The translations under genes and the position numbers were made by a program. The notes beneath the pieces are model-generated. The model was not told the DNA's origin and did not search any database. It worked only from the letters and a program-made list of their open reading frames with translations. Below, piece after piece: positions 32,896 to 36,984 of a stretch of 36,984 nucleotides of DNA. Origin of the DNA: a delta proteobacterium NaphS2 (GTDB lineage Bacteria; Desulfobacterota; DSM-4660; Desulfatiglandales; Desulfatiglandaceae); NCBI GenBank assembly GCA_000179315.1, contig ADZZ01000600.1, positions 1 through 36,984 of the forward strand, read 5' to 3'. The first letter of the stretch is position 1, and every line of letters begins with the position of its first letter.

Positions 32896-34152
32896 CTATT
32901 TTCTCGTTTGTCCCTGACCGTAGACCACGAATTTGGTGGTGGTCAGTTCTTCCAATCCCATGGGTCCGAAGGCATGGAGTTTGGATGTGTTGATGCCGAT
33001 TTCAGCACCCAGTCCCAGCTGATTGCCATCGTTAAACCGGGTGGATGCATTTACCAGTACCACGGCAGAATCCACCTGGGCCAGAAACCGTTGTGAACGG
33101 TCATAATCATTGGTGATGATGGCTTCCGTATGCTGCGATCCGTAGGCTTCTATGTGGTCCAGGGCTTCATCCATACTGCCGACGACCTTAACCGCAAGCA
33201 CCAGGTCCAGAAATTCCGCAGGCCAGTCCGATTCGGTGGCCGCCACGGCATCGGGGATCAGGGTCAATGTCTTGGGACATCCCCTGATTTCGACGCCGGC
33301 CTCCCGAAATTGCTTTCCCATTTCAGGAAGGAACCTCGCGGCTGAATCTTCGTGGACCAGCAACGTTTCAAGGGCGTTGCAGACTCCGGGCCTCTGCACC
33401 TTTGCGTTGAAGCAGATATCTTTGGCCATATCAAGAGAGGCGGATTGGTCCACATAAATGTGGCAGACCCCTTTATAGTGTTTCAATACCGGAATTCGTG
33501 AGTTCCGGGTGACAAACCGAATGAGGCCTTCTCCACCCCTGGGTATGATGACATCGATTTCATCTTCCATGCTGATGAGCGCATTGACCGCCTCCCTTTC
33601 CGTGGTGGGGATTACCTGAACCGCTTTTTCGGGAATACCCGCTTCCTGCAGTGTTTCCGCCAGGAGTTTACCCAGGACCATGTTGGAATGGATAGCCTCC
33701 GAGCCGCCTTTAAGAATGACGGCATTGCCGGATTTGATGCACAGGGCTGCCGCATCCACCGTAACATTGGGACGGGATTCAAAAATGAAACCGATGACAC
33801 CCAAAGGGATTCGCACCCGTCCCACCATCAGACCGTTGGGACGTTTCCACATGCCCGGTACCGCTCCGACCGGGTCGGGCAGGGCCGCAACTTCCCTCAG
33901 GCCGTCCGCCATTGCGCCGATAACCGGTTCGCTCAGGGTCAGGCGATCCAGCATGGCCGCGGAAAGCCCCGCATCCCGGGCAGCCTCCAGATCTTTCCGG
34001 TTTTCGGCTGAAATGATTTCCCGAGCCGCAACCAGCCGTTCGGCCATTTTAAGAAGGGCGTCATCTTTCCGCCCACTTTCCAGACTTCTCAATCCTCTGG
34101 ATGCCTTTTTGGCATCCCCGGCCATTTCTTTGATCATATGTTCAAGCGACAT
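32896..34152 (-). CDS. proA: Gamma-glutamyl phosphate reductase
   Basis: A 418-residue ProA, NADPH-dependent reduction of glutamyl-5-phosphate in proline synthesis. Recognisable [38 protein letters not shown] region and the catalytic Cys in [16 protein letters not shown]. It ends …[24 protein letters not shown], full length for the family. ATG after AAGGAG. It overlaps proB by 19 nt, giving coupled synthesis of the kinase-reductase pair. No proline-responsive attenuator is visible. Confidence 0.97.
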   Translation of the reverse strand: MSLEHMIKEMAGDAKKASRGLRSLESGRKDDALLKMAERLVAAREIISAENRKDLEAARDAGLSAAMLDRLTLSEPVIGAMADGLREVAALPDPVGAVPGMWKRPNGLMVGRVRIPLGVIGFIFESRPNVTVDAAALCIKSGNAVILKGGSEAIHSNMVLGKLLAETLQEAGIPEKAVQVIPTTEREAVNALISMEDEIDVIIPRGGEGLIRFVTRNSRIPVLKHYKGVCHIYVDQSASLDMAKDICFNAKVQRPGVCNALETLLVHEDSAARFLPEMGKQFREAGVEIRGCPKTLTLIPDAVAATESDWPAEFLDLVLAVKVVGSMDEALDHIEAYGSQHTEAIITNDYDRSQRFLAQVDSAVVLVNASTRFNDGNQLGLGAEIGINTSKLHAFGPMGLEELTTTKFVVYGQGQTRK

Positions 34153-35309
34153 ACCTCGTCTCCTTCATCCATATGTGCTGTGAGCACCAGGTTGTTTCGG
34201 TGAATGACTTCGTCGTCATTTTTAAAACCCAAAATAGACTCTATTTCGGCGCTTTTCGCGCCCATGATTCTCCGGATGTTTCCGGAGTGGTAGCTGACCA
34301 TTCCGACGGCCACGGGTTCACCGTCCTCATTGATCAGCAACACGGAATTGCCGAGGCTGAACTGACCCCGTACTTCTTTGATGCCCGAAGGGAGCAGGCT
34401 TTTCCCTTTTTCCACAATGGCAATCTCGGCGCCCCGGTCGATGATAATTTCCCCTTTTGGCGCCTTGGTAAAAGCGATCCAGTGTTTTCGGCTGCAAAGG
34501 GAAACCGCTTCCGGCAGAAAAAGCGTCCCCTCTTCATGGCTCTCAAAAAGACGCTTGATGATGCCGGGTTTCAGTCCATTGGCGATAATGGTGGGAACAC
34601 CGGCAATGGCGACCTTCTTGGCGGCCCTGATCTTGCTCCCCATTCCCCCCCTTCCGAGGAATCCCGGGATGGCGCCGGCGAACCGGGTGATTTTCCGATC
34701 GACCTTTTCCACCACGGAGATGAGCCGGGCATCATTATGATCCCTCGGATCTTTGTCAAACAGACCGTCGATGTTGGTGAGGTTGATGAGGAAATCAGCT
34801 TCGGACAGGTTGGTCACCATGGCGCTCAGATTATCGTTGTCTCCGAATTTGATTTCGTCCACCACAACCGTGTCGTTTTCGTTGACGATGGGAATGATTT
34901 TCCATGAAAGAAGGGTGAAAATGGTGTTGCGGGCATTCAAATAGCGACGTCGATGGGTCAGGTCGTCTCGGGTTAAAAGCACCTGTCCCACCCGGTGACC
35001 GTAAACTTCAAAGGCGTTTTCCCAAGCCCTGATAAGATGTCCCTGTCCCACGGCCGCCGTTGCCTGTTGCTGGGAAACCGATCGGGGTTTGCGGGCCATC
35101 TGCATCTTGCGAATGCCCGCTGCAATGGCGCCTGAAGAAACCAGGACGACCTCTATTCCCGACGCTTTAAGGGCGCTGATATCGGCGCTGAGACCATACA
35201 TGACGGGCAGGTTCAAACCGTCATCGCCGGTCAGAACGCCACTGCCGATCTTGATGACAACCCGTTTGACCGTTTTCAACAGTTCTTTTCTGACGTTTTC
35301 ATTGTTCAA
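34134..35309 (-). CDS. proB: Glutamate 5-kinase with PUA domain
   Basis: A 391-residue ProB. The amino-acid kinase domain starts [16 protein letters not shown] and contains [38 protein letters not shown] and [10 protein letters not shown]. The C-terminal PUA domain is at about 290-370 ([38 protein letters not shown]). It makes glutamyl-5-phosphate for ProA. The start is a TTG with a weak AAAGG site; a nearby ATG is out of frame, so the exact start is uncertain. No obvious regulatory element in the 75 bp before obgE. Confidence 0.96.
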   Translation of the reverse strand: MNNENVRKELLKTVKRVVIKIGSGVLTGDDGLNLPVMYGLSADISALKASGIEVVLVSSGAIAAGIRKMQMARKPRSVSQQQATAAVGQGHLIRAWENAFEVYGHRVGQVLLTRDDLTHRRRYLNARNTIFTLLSWKIIPIVNENDTVVVDEIKFGDNDNLSAMVTNLSEADFLINLTNIDGLFDKDPRDHNDARLISVVEKVDRKITRFAGAIPGFLGRGGMGSKIRAAKKVAIAGVPTIIANGLKPGIIKRLFESHEEGTLFLPEAVSLCSRKHWIAFTKAPKGEIIIDRGAEIAIVEKGKSLLPSGIKEVRGQFSLGNSVLLINEDGEPVAVGMVSYHSGNIRRIMGAKSAEIESILGFKNDDEVIHRNNLVLTAHMDEGDEVCRLNI

Positions 35310-35384
35310 AATTTGAAACCTTTGTGAAAGAAAAGGGAAAAAACATCATGCAACGACGCTCTAAGAATCTGAGAAACCGACTTT

Positions 35385-36407
35385 TTAAATTTTGCGGCTT
35401 TGGGTGAGCTCTTTCCAGTTTTCCGTCATCAATTGGACCAATTCGTCAAGACCTTCCCCGGTAAGTGCTGAAGTACACATGGATTCTATATGGATTCGAT
35501 CAAGCGCCCTTCTTAGTGCTCTTATCTCTTTATTTTCGGGACCGGAAAGATCGATCTTGTTAATTACCACAAAATAGGGTTTATGGGCAAGGGCGGGTGA
35601 ATAGGCAGACATTTCTTCTCTGAGCATCAGGAAATCACTTAAAATATTTTTTTCCGAAGAACGGCCGGCATCCACCAGGTGGAGCAGGAGTCGTGTTCGT
35701 TCAATGTGCCTCAGGAAACGATGCCCCAGGCCCCGGCCCAGTCTGGCGCCTTCCACAAGTCCCGGGATATCGGCGATGACCAGCGTTTGTGCTTCGTCAA
35801 GGGGCATGACGCCCAGGTTGGGGACCAGCGTGGTGAAAGGATAACCCCCTATTTTGGGGCGGGCTTGCGTAAGACGGGATAGAAGGGTTGATTTCCCGGC
35901 GTTGGGAAGGCCAACCAACCCCACATCCGCCAAGAGTTTCAGCGTTAATTTGAGTTTCAGCGTTTTTCCGGGAAGGCCGGGCTGTGCGAACCTGGGCGCC
36001 CGATTGGTTGAGGTGGCAAAATGCTGGTTCCCTTTTCCACCCGTGCCGCCGGGAATGAGAACGATTTCCTGATCATCAAGGATCAGGTCGGCCAGAACAC
36101 GGCCCGACTCAACCTCTTCGATAAGCGTCCCCACAGGTGTTTTAAGAATGCAATCCGCGCCGTTGGCGCCGGATTTATTCTTACCCATTCCCGGTCCGCC
36201 GTTTCGGGCACTCAGATGCCTTTTGGATCGGTAATCTTCAAGGGTGAAAAGTTTGCGGGTACTTCTGGCGATAACACTTCCGCCATTTCCCCCGTCCCCG
36301 CCGTCCGGTCCGCCTTTGGAAATGAATTTTTCTCTTCTGAAGCTGACGCATCCACTCCCTCCGTTTCCGGACCTGACCGTGACGACGGCTTCATCTAAGA
36401 AAAACAT
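35385..36407 (-). CDS. obgE: Obg-family GTPase ObgE/CgtA
   Basis: A 340-residue Obg GTPase. Gly-rich Obg fold at 1-158 (SGNGGSGCVSFRREKFISKGGPDGGDGGNGG). G1 motif GLPNAGKST at about 166, G3 DIPGLVEGA, G4 NKIDLS. The C-terminal OCT region is short, as in minimal Obg proteins. It binds the ribosomal large subunit during assembly and links it to growth. ATG start with a weak AAGAG site. Directly follows rpmA, the conserved rplU-rpmA-obgE order. Confidence 0.97.
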   Translation of the reverse strand: MFFLDEAVVTVRSGNGGSGCVSFRREKFISKGGPDGGDGGNGGSVIARSTRKLFTLEDYRSKRHLSARNGGPGMGKNKSGANGADCILKTPVGTLIEEVESGRVLADLILDDQEIVLIPGGTGGKGNQHFATSTNRAPRFAQPGLPGKTLKLKLTLKLLADVGLVGLPNAGKSTLLSRLTQARPKIGGYPFTTLVPNLGVMPLDEAQTLVIADIPGLVEGARLGRGLGHRFLRHIERTRLLLHLVDAGRSSEKNILSDFLMLREEMSAYSPALAHKPYFVVINKIDLSGPENKEIRALRRALDRIHIESMCTSALTGEGLDELVQLMTENWKELTQSRKI

Positions 36408-36455
36408 GGTTGTTTAACTCTTATGGGGGAGAAGGCAAACGGCGATTTCGGGAAT

Positions 36456-36710
36456 TTACGCGACGTGAACGCTGACTTTTTTTCGATCCTTGCCGAAGCG
36501 CTCAAAGGCGACAACACCGTCAATCTTGGCGAAAATTGTGTAGTCTCTGCCCAGACCCACGTTTTCACCCGGATGAATGTGGGTTCCTCTCTGTCTGACA
36601 ATGATGCTTCCGGCGCTGACTTTTTGCCCGGAATAACGCTTGATACCCCTTCTCTGGCCGTTACTGTCTCTTCCGTTTCTGGAGCTGCCGCCCGCTTTTT
36701 TATGTGACAT
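36456..36710 (-). CDS. rpmA: 50S ribosomal protein L27
   Basis: An 84-residue L27 with the expected N-terminus [26 protein letters not shown] and [20 protein letters not shown]. There is no extra N-terminal leader, unlike the cleaved Firmicutes form. GAGGT precedes the ATG. Sits 18 bp after rplU and 48 bp before obgE on the same strand. L27 reaches into the peptidyl-transferase centre. Confidence 0.98.
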   Translation of the reverse strand: MSHKKAGGSSRNGRDSNGQRRGIKRYSGQKVSAGSIIVRQRGTHIHPGENVGLGRDYTIFAKIDGVVAFERFGKDRKKVSVHVA

Positions 36711-36728
36711 ATCAATTACCTCTTTGTT

Positions 36729-36984
36729 TTAGGCGCCCGTTTCGATGTCGCCGATTCTGACAAGCGAAAAATGCTGGCGGTGCCCATTTTTACGTCGGTA
36801 TCCTTTACGCCGTTTATATTTATAGATCAGCACCTTTCGATTCTTGCCGCGAGCGGTAATGCGCCCGGCCACTTTTGAATTTTCCAGAAAAGGTTGCCCC
36901 ACGTTAATGGTTTCGCCGTCCGATGTCAGGAGAACCTGATCAAACATTACCGTATCACCCACTTCTCCCGGCAGTTTCGACCCG
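36729..36984 (-). CDS. rplU: 50S ribosomal protein L21 (5' end outside window)
   Basis: The frame is open through the right edge: before the internal GTG it reads GSKLPGEVGDTVMFDQVLL, the normal interior of L21, so the true start is beyond base 36984 and about 20 N-terminal residues are missing. The visible C-terminus has KVLIYKYKRRKGYRRKNGHRQHFSLVRI, the typical basic tail. First gene of the rplU-rpmA-obgE cluster. Confidence 0.97.
   Translation of the reverse strand, partial: GSKLPGEVGDTVMFDQVLLTSDGETINVGQPFLENSKVAGRITARGKNRKVLIYKYKRRKGYRRKNGHRQHFSLVRIGDIETGA

Overview
The window looks like a mid-GC Desulfobacterota/Deltaproteobacteria chromosome. The evidence is the conserved right-hand block rplU-rpmA-obgE-proB-proA-nadD-rsfS, followed by an M48 peptidase, a class II aldolase, an HD/OB nuclease-like protein and an ABC-F ATPase. 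This assignment is an inference from gene order and protein style, not from a database match. The window splits near 23.95 kb. To the left is accessory DNA; to the right (24.2-37.0 kb) is ordinary core chromosome.

Left accessory part, 1-4.2 kb: a patchwork of mobile-element debris. It has a truncated zinc-ribbon-like ORF leaving the left edge, a SEC-C/TPR ORF, IS21-like terminal repeats, and a tyrosine integrase cut off by those repeats. It also has a serine recombinase with a four-half-site res-like region upstream, an XRE regulator and a coiled-coil hypothetical protein.

4.2-14.15 kb: a phage-satellite/plasmid-like replication module read leftward. It runs two Bro-N proteins, a hypothetical protein, a MerR-like 428-aa protein, a small ORF, an AlpA-like HTH, a CHC2-TOPRIM-helicase primase, a TCTGTCA iteron array with a 25-bp-arm hairpin and AT-rich stretch (candidate origin), a Cys-rich protein, a GemA-like protein and a complete tyrosine integrase. 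A divergent XRE repressor at 13.9 kb faces the module across an operator/promoter region. No capsid, portal, terminase or conjugation genes are visible.

14.2-19.1 kb: rightward cargo. It has a beta-propeller/TPR-like protein, a three-helix membrane protein, a HicBA toxin-antitoxin pair, and an unusual 845-aa IS630-like DDE transposase whose N-terminal HTH block is tandemly duplicated.

19.1-23.55 kb: the most interesting unit, a leftward three-gene operon of lexA, N6-adenine DNA methyltransferase and PD-(D/E)XK nuclease, joined by two 4-nt ATGA overlaps. A sigma70-like promoter has a TACTG-N10-CAGTA SOS box lying almost exactly in its -35/-10 spacer. This predicts a DNA-damage-responsive restriction-modification or defence cassette autoregulated by its own LexA.

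23.55-24.2 kb: the island edge. It holds a tRNA 3'-end remnant ending CCA (probably tRNA-Leu-like) followed by an intact intrinsic terminator, the usual scar of tRNA-targeted integration. A roughly 30-bp imperfect copy of the sequence beside it occurs at 3.72 kb, near the integrase.

24.2-37 kb: a CBS-domain protein and a left-handed beta-helix-like protein read rightward. The leftward housekeeping cluster covers ribosomal proteins, ribosome assembly, proline synthesis, NAD synthesis and envelope proteostasis.
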